Below are positions 18,200 to 25,777 of a stretch of DNA of 64,000 nucleotides, piece after piece. This DNA is from Sulfurovum sp. (lineage in GTDB: Bacteria > Campylobacterota > Campylobacteria > Campylobacterales > Sulfurovaceae): assembly GCA_027063305.1 (NCBI GenBank), contig JAMORY010000011.1:92231-156230 (forward strand), given 5' to 3'. The first letter of the stretch is position 1. Every line of letters starts with the position of its first letter. The notes under the pieces were generated by a model. That model saw nothing but the letters and a program-made list of their open reading frames with translations, made no database searches and was not told where the DNA came from. A program made the position numbers and the translations under genes.

Positions 18200-18922
18200 T
18201 TAATGTAGGGGTAACCAAGCCCCAAGCAACACACTCACCACCGTTTCCGTTCGCAGTATCCTCTCTCCCAAGCTCACAGCCGTGCAGCCGTGTTTGCAAA
18301 GCAGATCCACCTCGTAGTCTATCCACCCACCCTCTGCTCCGATGCACAGCACCTTTGGCATCTTCTGTTGTCTCTTTAATACATTAAGGCAGCCTTTCCA
18401 AGACTGCTCCGCATAGGGGTGTGCCACCACTGCATCATCTCCTTCTGCCAATAAAGCGGGAAACTCATCTTCCACAAAGGGCTTAAAGCGTTTTTTAAAT
18501 TCAATGAGAGGTGGCACGGTATCGATGGCTTGCTGCAACCCCTCAAAGACAAACTCATCAATGCGTTCAAGCAACGGGCTTTGCCAGTAACTCTTTTGCG
18601 TACGGTAACTGTTTACAATGATGATGCGGTTGACCCCAAGCGAGGTCATATCCATAATGAGCCTACGCAGCACCTTTGGACGCGGTAAGGCAAGCACCAC
18701 GGTAAGGTCAAGTTTGGCTGGCGGCTTTTTGTTTAGTACCATATCTGTCAAAATAACTTCATCCCTACCCATCTTGGCAATGGTAGCCTTCCCTATGTTG
18801 CCGCCTATCTCCCCAACGGTCAGTGTGTCACCTACCTTGGCTTTGAGCACTTCATGGATGTGCTTTACTTGCAGTTCATCACGAATGGCAGTGCTGTTTT
18901 TGGGTAATAAAATACAGTTCAT
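18200..18922 (-). CDS. rsmE: 16S rRNA (uracil1498-N3)-methyltransferase
   Basis: A 240-residue SPOUT-family enzyme methylating U1498 in helix 44 of 16S rRNA. The knot signature is seen in CIGAEGGWIDYEVDLL and SLGERILRTET, with an N-terminal PUA-like domain. Its ATG overlaps the stop of the upstream hypothetical gene (TAATG), implying coupled translation. Confidence 0.93.
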   Translation of the reverse strand: MNCILLPKNSTAIRDELQVKHIHEVLKAKVGDTLTVGEIGGNIGKATIAKMGRDEVILTDMVLNKKPPAKLDLTVVLALPRPKVLRRLIMDMTSLGVNRIIIVNSYRTQKSYWQSPLLERIDEFVFEGLQQAIDTVPPLIEFKKRFKPFVEDEFPALLAEGDDAVVAHPYAEQSWKGCLNVLKRQQKMPKVLCIGAEGGWIDYEVDLLCKHGCTAVSLGERILRTETVVSVLLGAWLPLH

Positions 18923-19320
18923 TATCGTAAGTCAAATGTTAAATTGGCAAACGCCCCTTCAGCAGCAAGGGCACTCTTGTATCGGGTCTTGAGCACTTTA
19001 ACATTCTTTGTCTGCAAGTCACAAATAGCAATGCGAAAACTCTCCCCCATTTGCGGTTCGACCACACAGATGATCTTGCCGTCATACTCCCGTGTCGCAT
19101 GTATAATGCCCTTTAATTTGTGAAAAAAGTACTTAGGGTAACTCAGAGGCGTGATCTCAACGATCTTGATGCGCTCCTTTTTATCAAGCGTATCAAGTAC
19201 CAGCTGTGCATCTTCCATACTCTCAAACTGCACACACCAGTCATCAAACTCCTTATTGAAGTGTTTGAGGTCTTCATCTAAAAACCCACCGGCAAGGGAT
19301 TGTAAGGCGTAAATTTTCAT
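18922..19320 (-). CDS. Conserved-looking hypothetical protein upstream of rsmE
   Basis: A 132-residue soluble protein, mixed alpha/beta, with no motif I can assign (begins MKIYALQSLAGGFLDEDLKH). It starts the rsmE transcript; the -10-like TGCTACCATT on the minus strand lies within the repeat at 19338-19369. No function proposed. Confidence 0.75.
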   Translation of the reverse strand: MKIYALQSLAGGFLDEDLKHFNKEFDDWCVQFESMEDAQLVLDTLDKKERIKIVEITPLSYPKYFFHKLKGIIHATREYDGKIICVVEPQMGESFRIAICDLQTKNVKVLKTRYKSALAAEGAFANLTFDLR

Positions 19321-19337
19321 CTGTGTTATCCTCTGTT

Positions 19338-19369
19338 TTAAAAGCGCAATGGTAGCATAATTTTTTCTA
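19338..19369 (+). repeat. 32-nt direct repeat, copy 1 (carries the promoter of the 19320 gene)
   Basis: Positions 19338-19369 match 20107-20138 at 29 of 32 bases in the same orientation. On the minus strand both contain a TTATGCTAC(C/T)ATT promoter-like block. The two copies bracket the RelBE-type module. Confidence 0.75.
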
Positions 19370-19375
19370 AGAGGA

Positions 19376-19663
19376 TTAACCCATTCTCTTTTCTAGTTCA
19401 TCATAAACATCATTGTTTTCTCGTTTTCCAACGGACAACACCATAACCACAACCTTCTCATCTATCACTTCATAGGCTAGCCTAAAGCCTGAACTGCGTA
19501 GTTTTATCTTATAGACATTTGGGAAACCACTTAATTTATCGTGAGGGACACGAGGCGCTTTTAGCCTCTTTTTCAGTTTTTTATGAAATTGCAGTTTAAT
19601 ACTATGGTCAAGCTTTTTCCACTCTTTGAGTGCTTTTGGTTTAAACTCAAGAGAGTAGCTCAT
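19376..19663 (-). CDS. RelE/ParE-superfamily toxin
   Basis: A 95-residue basic protein with SLEFKPKALKEWKKLD, YKIKLRSSGFRLAYEV and VVVMVLSVGKRENNDVY, the RelE fold that cleaves mRNA on the ribosome (late Arg and Lys residues present). ATG at 19663 follows an overlapping TTG. It overlaps the antitoxin gene by 17 bases, the usual arrangement. Gene intact. Confidence 0.9.
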   Translation of the reverse strand: MSYSLEFKPKALKEWKKLDHSIKLQFHKKLKKRLKAPRVPHDKLSGFPNVYKIKLRSSGFRLAYEVIDEKVVVMVLSVGKRENNDVYDELEKRMG

Positions 19664-19904
19664 CAAGTTCTACCTTCACACTCTCTTCTCCATCATTCAT
19701 TCTCTCTCTGACTTCCTGTGCTAAGTAATAATCATCGATGATATCCATCATCTTTTCATACAAGGCACTGGGAACAAGATAAGCACTGGGCTTGTTGTGG
19801 TTGAGTATTGCCACAGCCTCTCCTCCTGCTTCTTCTATGAGAGATGAAGGGCTTTTTTTGAGTTCGGAGATACTTGCGGTATAGTTCGATAGGATCTGTG
19901 TCAT
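19647..19904 (-). CDS. RelB/Phd-type antitoxin partner of the RelE toxin
   Basis: An 85-residue protein with a DNA-binding N-terminus (SELKKSPSSLIEEAGGEAVAILNHN) followed by PSAYLVPSALYEKMMD, as in Phd/YefM-type RelB antitoxins, and an acidic tail. AAGGATACC lies in front of its ATG. Likely autorepressor through the palindrome at 19920-19939. Confidence 0.88.
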   Translation of the reverse strand: MTQILSNYTASISELKKSPSSLIEEAGGEAVAILNHNKPSAYLVPSALYEKMMDIIDDYYLAQEVRERMNDGEESVKVELDELLS

Positions 19905-19919
19905 AATAGGTATCCTTTT

Positions 19920-19939
19920 TAGTACTTTTGTTGGTACTA
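19920..19939 (-). promoter_or_regulatory. Operator/promoter of the RelBE-type module
   Basis: TAGTAC at 19920-19925 and GTACTA at 19934-19939 form an interrupted palindrome just in front of the antitoxin ribosome-binding site; a -10-like TATAGT on the minus strand overlaps its distal arm. This is the expected place for antitoxin autorepression. Confidence 0.55.
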
Positions 19940-20106
19940 TATTAGCTATTTTTTAGGGGTTTGTCAATAAATTTGTAGAATACCCCTTCTACATAATCAT
20001 TCAGTATCCTCTCGTACAACCAACATTTTCAATTTGAACCTACCCTATTAAGAATTTTGTATATACAATGGTGTTATCGTTATCACCTGACCCCTTTGAT
20101 TCTTGA

Positions 20107-20138
20107 TTAAAAGCGGAATAGTAGCATAATTCTTTCTA
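20107..20138 (+). repeat. 32-nt direct repeat, copy 2
   Basis: Second copy of the block at 19338-19369 (29/32 identical), about 200 bases upstream of the antitoxin gene and just before the first REP unit. Confidence 0.7.
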
Positions 20139-20155
20139 TATTATTCAAATTATCT

Positions 20156-20234
20156 GTAGGAGTACCCCTTGTGGTTACCCTTAATACCAAAATGTTTCTT
20201 CTGTTCAAGGGCAACCATAAAGGATTGCCCCTAC
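20156..20234. repeat. REP unit 1 (inverted pair)
   Basis: A head GTAGGAGTACCCCTTGTGG and an inverted tail GGCAACCATAAAGG...CCCCTAC form two facing REP hairpins about 30 bases apart. It is followed by an AT-rich spacer (ATATATCCATT...TTTACATTCCACCC) that recurs after unit 3. Confidence 0.8.
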
Positions 20235-20278
20235 ATTTTACCTAAGAATATATCCATTGTTTCATTTACATTCCACCC

Positions 20279-20357
20279 GTAGGGGTAACCCTCGTGGTTA
20301 CCATTTATACCGAAACACTCTCTCCGTTCATGGGCGACCATAAAGGATCGCCCCTAC
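20279..20357. repeat. REP unit 2 (inverted pair)
   Basis: Same build as unit 1 with a cleaner head GTAGGGGTAACCCTCGTGG and tail GGGCGACCATAAAGGATCG. It ends 69 bases before the RAYT start codon. Confidence 0.85.
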
Positions 20358-20426
20358 ATTGATAACAAATATGACAATTTGACATATTATTACATATCGA
20401 TACAATCAATTTATTATACTTTTATC

Positions 20427-20915
20427 ATGAACTATATCACACATCCACGAAAAAATATTCGTCTGCCCTATTATGATTATACCTCAGAAGGGATGTACTT
20501 CATTACGATTTGCACAAGACACAGAGAGGCTTTCTTTGGCACCATTACTGACAGAAAACTCATACTCAATGATGCAGGAGCGATGGTCAAACATACATGG
20601 CAGACCATTCCTGACAGATTCCCCTCTGTTTATTTGCATGAATATATCATCATGCCAAACCATTTTCATGCGATCTTGGAGATCGATCATACAACATCCA
20701 CCCAACTGGGTGATATCATCGGTGCGTTCAAATCCATTTCAACCAACCGTTACATTCATGGTGTACGCAACCAAAACTGGGAACCATTTGAGAAGAGACT
20801 GTGGCAGCGTAATTATTATGAACATGTCATACGCAATGAGAAATCCTACCTGACTCTTACAGAATATATTCAGAACAATCCATTATCGTGGAAAGAAGAT
20901 ATATTTTATATGTAA
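20427..20915 (+). CDS. REP-associated tyrosine transposase (RAYT, TnpA-REP)
   Basis: A 162-residue Y1/HUH-superfamily protein. The HUH metal motif is in MPNHFHAILE; the candidate catalytic Tyr is in QRNYYEHVIRNEKSY; the N-terminal YYFITICTRHREAFFG-like block is typical of RAYTs. ATG at 20427 was preferred since the family begins with this PRKNIRLPYYDY region. RAYTs cut and join single-stranded REP hairpins and are usually single-copy and not freely mobile. REP units with matching heads lie on both sides, so enzyme and substrates are together here. Confidence 0.9.
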   Translation: MNYITHPRKNIRLPYYDYTSEGMYFITICTRHREAFFGTITDRKLILNDAGAMVKHTWQTIPDRFPSVYLHEYIIMPNHFHAILEIDHTTSTQLGDIIGAFKSISTNRYIHGVRNQNWEPFEKRLWQRNYYEHVIRNEKSYLTLTEYIQNNPLSWKEDIFYM

Positions 20916-20945
20916 AATTTATAATGATGATTGTTCATGCAACCC

Positions 20946-21025
20946 GTAGGGGTAACCCTCGTGGTTACCCTTGAATACCATAACGCTCTCTCCGTTCAAG
21001 GGCGACCATAAAGGATCGCCCCTAC
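20946..21025. repeat. REP unit 3 (inverted pair)
   Basis: Head GTAGGGGTAACCCTCGTGG is identical to that of unit 2; the tail GGGCGACCATAAAGGATCG matches too. It begins 30 bases after the RAYT stop. Confidence 0.85.
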
Positions 21026-21069
21026 ATTGCATCTAATAATATATCCATTTTTTAATTTACATTCCACCC

Positions 21070-21098
21070 GTAGGGGGGAGTAACCTTCATGGTTACCC
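21070..21098. repeat. REP unit 4 (half unit)
   Basis: Only the head arm is present (GTAGGGGGGAGTAACCTTCATGG...), with a small insertion, preceded by the same spacer that precedes unit 2. It abuts the 3' end of the DUF2779 gene. Confidence 0.75.
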
Positions 21099-21103
21099 AA
21101 AAC

Positions 21104-22582
21104 CTAAACCCGTTTCAATACCTCCAACACCTTCACCATCGCCAGCGTATCCAGCTTACAATACGCCAGCAAAGCCTCTCGCATCTTCTCCAGCTCCCTG
21201 CCCTCCAGTTGTGACATCCGAGCAAATGCACGCATCGCTTCACCACCGTTCTGTACACCGTCAAGTTCTTGGTAGGCTGCTGCCATTTCAGGTACGAGTG
21301 CGGGGAGGACGTATTTGATGGAGTAGCTTCCTTGCATCTGTGGGGTGGTGTACCAGCCTTTTTGGAAAGGGAGCATGAGGTCTTTGATGTTGTCATGGAT
21401 CGCCATGAGGTGCTCAGCATGGTGTGGGAACTGCTCTGCAAGGTTTCTTAGCACCCTTTTTTCAAAGCTCATGTTGTAAGCCAGGACAGTAACATCACGG
21501 GGGATGTCTGCTATGAGTCTACGTACCAGTGCCTCACGAGGGTCTTGCCCCGCTTCTGCCAGAAACTCACGGTGTTCGAGTCTGCTATCAGCATATTCAA
21601 TGTGCAGTGAGTACTGAAATGGTATCTGCATAAAGGGTTTGATGCCTCTCCATTCGGGGATAGCCTGCTGAAAAGTCTCGAAGTCAAGGTGATAGAGCGG
21701 ATAGTCCAGTTCTGAGAGAAAGGCTTGTATCTTTTCTGTGTCTATGTGTATCATGCCGTTTTTGTACTGCGCTACTTTGGCTTTTTGCTTGGCGGTCATC
21801 TCGAAATCTTCGGGGATGTCGTCTAAGTCAACGATGCCCTGTGCATAGAGGGCTACTTGTTTTTTGCTGCCAAGGTTGAAGATGTTGAAGATGGAGTAGT
21901 CGGGTATGTTTCGCTGGACTTTCCAGCAGTAGGCTTTGGCGTCACATTCGTAGGGTTTGTTGCAGTGGTAGCCTATGTCGATGTCAGGTTCATTCTGTGT
22001 GTCGGAGAGATACTCCTCCCACTCTGCAAGCCTTTGGGGTATCTGCTCTTGCAGCTTCTGCACTTCAGCAGTGACATCCACCACACAAAAAAGCCTCTCA
22101 AGCTCCAGCTCCTCCCCTCTGACATAGCTACTGTCTATATGGATAACATTTGCACTTTTTACCCGCATCCCCAGACCACGCAGTACATAGTACTGCACCG
22201 AAACATCATGCAGATAGATCTCCTTGACAGAGGTAGAGCTCTTGACCTCGTAGAGCGACACAGAGCCATCCTCCGCCACATACAACACATCGACCATCAC
22301 CAAGACACCCTCATAGATAAAGGTCGCTTCATAGATGTTCCGAACACCCTCCTCTAGCAACCTTGCGGTACTCTCTGCCATCTGAGCATACTCTCTGCTA
22401 AACTCCACCTCTACCCCACCGGGAAACAGCTCACACGCCAACTCCCCTACTGCATGACCTGTGTCAAAAACTGCCTGAGCGGAAGCATCGGGAGGGGTGA
22501 GTACTTCAGGTTTATATTTTTTGAGCCAAAGGGATTTGGGGCATTGGATGGCTCGGGTGTAGAGGGATTTTGAGAGGGTCAT
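21104..22582 (-). CDS. DUF2779 protein: Cas4-like Fe-S nuclease domain fused to a DEDD-like exonuclease domain
   Basis: A 492-residue protein. The N-terminal half has PD-(D/E)XK residues D98 (VMVDVL), E112 and K114 (YEVKSS). Four cysteines, C14 far upstream plus C207, C213 and C219, repeat the spacing logic of the 4Fe-4S cluster of Cas4 and AddB. The C-terminal half has YHLDFETF (D300, E302) and VLAYNMSFEKRVL, recalling DEDD exonucleases. Both active sites look intact. Its start overlaps the stop of the NACHT C-terminal ORF by one base. Processing of DNA or RNA ends is inferred, not shown. Confidence 0.82.
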   Translation of the reverse strand: MTLSKSLYTRAIQCPKSLWLKKYKPEVLTPPDASAQAVFDTGHAVGELACELFPGGVEVEFSREYAQMAESTARLLEEGVRNIYEATFIYEGVLVMVDVLYVAEDGSVSLYEVKSSTSVKEIYLHDVSVQYYVLRGLGMRVKSANVIHIDSSYVRGEELELERLFCVVDVTAEVQKLQEQIPQRLAEWEEYLSDTQNEPDIDIGYHCNKPYECDAKAYCWKVQRNIPDYSIFNIFNLGSKKQVALYAQGIVDLDDIPEDFEMTAKQKAKVAQYKNGMIHIDTEKIQAFLSELDYPLYHLDFETFQQAIPEWRGIKPFMQIPFQYSLHIEYADSRLEHREFLAEAGQDPREALVRRLIADIPRDVTVLAYNMSFEKRVLRNLAEQFPHHAEHLMAIHDNIKDLMLPFQKGWYTTPQMQGSYSIKYVLPALVPEMAAAYQELDGVQNGGEAMRAFARMSQLEGRELEKMREALLAYCKLDTLAMVKVLEVLKRV

Positions 22583-24027
22583 TATTTCAAATGCTCAATA
22601 CTTTTATTGTCTTTCAATCCATCTATTAATTTTTCAAATTCTTTTTTAACCTTATCATTCCCATAATCAAACCAAGACTTAATCTCTTCGATATCAAATA
22701 AGTTATTTTCTAAACCAAAAATAAATAACCCTTTTAGTGTATTAAAAATATGCATATCCCTCTCACTAAAACTTTTGTGATGTACTTCAAGCAAAACAAC
22801 TTTATCTGCACCTTCATTAACCAATCCTGTTCTTGAATTATTAGTCATACTTCTCAACATATTTGCTAACTTATAAGGTATAAATACATATTGTGCTATT
22901 CTAGACATACCTAAATCTAATGCATTTCTATCAATTAAATTCAAATTATCAAATATCGAGTACCTAAGATCACAATTTGTTAAATCTACACTATAAAAAC
23001 TACAACCTGCAAAATTTGTACCATTACAATGGGCACCATAAGCACTAATATTGGCTAAAAATGAATAAGAAAAATTTAAAGATGATAAATTTGAAAAATT
23101 TATATTAATAGTTCTGTTTTTGTTTTTATCTAACCGTATACCAACAAAATAATTTTTTACCCATATTGGTGCAGAGGCATTATTGGAATAATTCCAATTT
23201 TTAATCATTTCAAATAAATTTTCAGGATTTTCCAATCTTCCATTAAAAAAAACTCTTTCTTCTATATTGTCAGTATGTAATAAATTACCGACCAACAAAG
23301 CTAACCATTTATCAATGTCCGTTGGATTATTACTCATTTGCATATTTGTAAATAATGTTAATTCTTTATCAAATAGAGCATTTTTTGGTTCTGTCTTAGC
23401 TAATACTAATGTGCTTTTGGAATCTATTATATTTTTTGCTAATTCTATTATTTTTTCCAATTCATCATTATTGATTGCCCAACTGGTTAAAAGTTCTTCT
23501 GGTATAGTAGTCGAATCTTTATTGAATTCAACTCTATCAAACCATTTAAATTGAATTGCCTGACTATGCAAAGTATTGTTTCTTCCCATTGAAAGTGCAG
23601 CAAAAAGAGGATAAAGTAATTTTCTTTTTTCGATAATACTATCATCAGGTTCGTCACTAACTGTCTCTTTAAGTAGATTCAGTAATTCTTTAAAAAACTG
23701 TATAGTCTGTTCAGTAGGTTCACCTAATACTAGTTTACTTCTTGCCATATCCATATCTATATTTGTTTCCAATGCAAATTTTATGAATACTTTCAAATAA
23801 TACTCTGCTAAAAGTATCTCTGCAAAAGATTGATGTTGAAAATGTAAATTATTGTTTTCTTCCCCAAAATAAGAATGTGAAAGAAATTGTATTTCGGTTA
23901 CTCCTTGGTTTTTAAATCTTTCAAGAATTGCTTTATCATCTTCAATAGGAGAAGACTTTTCTTCTAGTACTCTACATATATCCGCTTTATTTAAAATTCC
24001 TTGCTTTCCTTGTTGACGTTCGTACAT
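22582..24027 (-). CDS. C-terminal part of a NACHT-type protein (out of frame with its N-terminal part)
   Basis: A 481-residue reading frame from an internal ATG. It begins with helical sequence typical of the region after a NACHT module (QFLSHSYFGEENNNLHFQHQ, SFAEILLAEYYL), and later has a short pentapeptide-repeat-like stretch (NLSSLNFSYSFL, GTNFAGCSFYSVDL). The frame opens upstream to 24123, overlapping the end of the N-terminal ORF by only about 20 bases in the -1 frame. It is best read as the second half of one gene of about 1,040 codons. Base composition is strikingly AT-rich compared with both neighbours. Confidence 0.75.
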   Translation of the reverse strand: MYERQQGKQGILNKADICRVLEEKSSPIEDDKAILERFKNQGVTEIQFLSHSYFGEENNNLHFQHQSFAEILLAEYYLKVFIKFALETNIDMDMARSKLVLGEPTEQTIQFFKELLNLLKETVSDEPDDSIIEKRKLLYPLFAALSMGRNNTLHSQAIQFKWFDRVEFNKDSTTIPEELLTSWAINNDELEKIIELAKNIIDSKSTLVLAKTEPKNALFDKELTLFTNMQMSNNPTDIDKWLALLVGNLLHTDNIEERVFFNGRLENPENLFEMIKNWNYSNNASAPIWVKNYFVGIRLDKNKNRTININFSNLSSLNFSYSFLANISAYGAHCNGTNFAGCSFYSVDLTNCDLRYSIFDNLNLIDRNALDLGMSRIAQYVFIPYKLANMLRSMTNNSRTGLVNEGADKVVLLEVHHKSFSERDMHIFNTLKGLFIFGLENNLFDIEEIKSWFDYGNDKVKKEFEKLIDGLKDNKSIEHLK

Positions 24028-24104
24028 CCAAAGTGCAGATATTGCATGTAATATATTTCTATATCTAATCTCCTCTTCTTGATCTATAGAGTGAGTTTTA
24101 TCAT

Positions 24105-25697
24105 CTACATGTTTAGCAGCAGATTAATAAATGAAAGATACACACCTATTTTACCAATAGTTATAAAATCTACATTATTAATTATTAGTTGATAAATCAT
24201 ATAAGAAAAAATCGGTCTTCTTAATTCTGTTCTTGACAATGTTTTTGTTTTATATAATTTTTCATAAATATCTATTTTTTTACCAGTTTTTATACTTTTC
24301 ACAATTTCTTTTGCAAAGCCTTTTAAATTGTCCTCATTAGGTAATACGTTATTTTTTAATGTATCATAAAGCCAACTATTAAATTGCTCTTGTTTGAAAC
24401 CATAAAGAGAGATAAAATATGCTACTTCTTTCTCTGTTTCTTTTTCCTTAATAATATAAGGCTTATGTGAGGTTAAATGTTCTTCTAATCCATCTGAAAA
24501 AGGTCTTGAAGTTATAATTATTCTATTATCTCTACATTTTTCTTTATCAATATTTTGAATTTTCTTTACAGAATTTATTACTTTATTTATTTTTTCTTTC
24601 GTTAATTCCCCACTTTCATCTAGTGAGTCAATTAAAAAAATATATTTATTTTTTTTAAATTCATCATCATTTATTCTTATTGCATATTCGTCAAGTAAAT
24701 ATGAACCTATTACCCCTAATTCACCATCATCAGAATATAAAGAAAAATTTCTCAAATTGAAATATATAGGGATATAACCTTCTTTTGTTTCACTATATTT
24801 TTTAGCTAATTTTGAAGCATATTGTCTTAAAAAAACAGATTTACCTTTACCAAAATCAGCTATTGCAAAAAGTATATTTTGTATACACCCGTCGTTAGCT
24901 GTACAGTCAGAAAAATACTCTTCAATTAGTAGTTCGATAGATTTTAAATTTTTTTCATGTATTCGATATTCTTCATCATCTTCCTCTTGCTCCTTATCCA
25001 ATACACTTGAAACTGGTTTCCAACTAGCATATGTTTTTTCATATTTTAGTGATTCCCCTTCTTTAAATCCTATTTTTCTCAAAGAATACATATCATAGAG
25101 TAATTTAGACTCTCTTTCATCTCTCCAAAAAACTTCTATCTCTTTTCTATGTTTTTCATAGTCATCACTTCCAAAAACTTGAATGATAGTAGCTTCTATA
25201 TGTTCATTAAAATTACTTTTGAAGTTCTTAATACTTTCAGAAGGCACATTTAATTGATCTAATATCTTTTCCATTTTTTCTTTTGTGAAAACAACTATAG
25301 GGTGATAACGAGGTGTAAAAATCGTTACTAAATGTTCTTTTGTAAATTTCTTTTTATCTATTTCAAGGGTATCTGTTAATAGGGATACTATAGACGATAC
25401 ATCAAAAGTATTTTTTTCATCTAATTCTAAAGTCTCCATAGACTTACCTACTTGTACTAATGAAGCTTTCATATACATAGCAGAACCATAATTTTCTAAT
25501 TTATTTTTAGTTAATTTATCAAAGTAACTATCTACTTTATCTTGAGCAAAAATTTTAATAAGTACACCAACAGTGCCGTTTGCATTTGATAGTGCCTCTT
25601 GTCCTGCATCATCAAAATTATCTTTAACATAGCCTACAGCATTTTTTAATACATTAGGCAAAGCCGATGTAATACTTGTAATAAGTTTTTTACTCAT
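24105..25697 (-). CDS. NACHT-family STAND NTPase, N-terminal and NTPase part
   Basis: A 530-residue product with an unassigned helical N-terminal domain (1-260) followed by a NACHT module: Walker A ADFGKGKS at 280-287, Walker B with the NACHT-type IDSLDES at 356-362, and sensor-like RIIITSRPF at 392-400. Bacterial NACHT proteins are mostly antiphage sensors whose C-terminal domains detect a trigger. This ORF ends at TAG 24107-24105; the -1 frame, open from 24123, continues into the C-terminal ORF. No slippery X-XXY-YYZ heptamer precedes the stop, so mutation is likelier than programmed slippage. Strongly AT-rich, suggesting acquisition. Confidence 0.82.
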   Translation of the reverse strand: MSKKLITSITSALPNVLKNAVGYVKDNFDDAGQEALSNANGTVGVLIKIFAQDKVDSYFDKLTKNKLENYGSAMYMKASLVQVGKSMETLELDEKNTFDVSSIVSLLTDTLEIDKKKFTKEHLVTIFTPRYHPIVVFTKEKMEKILDQLNVPSESIKNFKSNFNEHIEATIIQVFGSDDYEKHRKEIEVFWRDERESKLLYDMYSLRKIGFKEGESLKYEKTYASWKPVSSVLDKEQEEDDEEYRIHEKNLKSIELLIEEYFSDCTANDGCIQNILFAIADFGKGKSVFLRQYASKLAKKYSETKEGYIPIYFNLRNFSLYSDDGELGVIGSYLLDEYAIRINDDEFKKNKYIFLIDSLDESGELTKEKINKVINSVKKIQNIDKEKCRDNRIIITSRPFSDGLEEHLTSHKPYIIKEKETEKEVAYFISLYGFKQEQFNSWLYDTLKNNVLPNEDNLKGFAKEIVKSIKTGKKIDIYEKLYKTKTLSRTELRRPIFSYMIYQLIINNVDFITIGKIGVYLSFINLLLNM

Positions 25698-25777
25698 AGT
25701 TACTCCCTTTAATTAAATTATCTTATCTGAATATTATATGATTTCCACTATCATTAATTAGTTAATAAATTCTATTC

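Noticed and set aside
17730..18347. 205-residue form of ArfB
   Set aside because: The 65 upstream codons overlap the rsmE end, lack similarity and lack a ribosome site; ATG 18152 gives the normal protein.
20156..21098. Possible CRISPR array
   Set aside because: Repeats are about 80-bp paired hairpins, only four units, with similar spacers and a RAYT gene between them; no cas genes. They are REP units.
24105..24126. Programmed -1 frameshift in the NACHT gene
   Set aside because: No X-XXY-YYZ slippery heptamer lies in frame within the 22-base overlap and no clear downstream pseudoknot was seen. Kept as a mutation or phase-variation hypothesis only.
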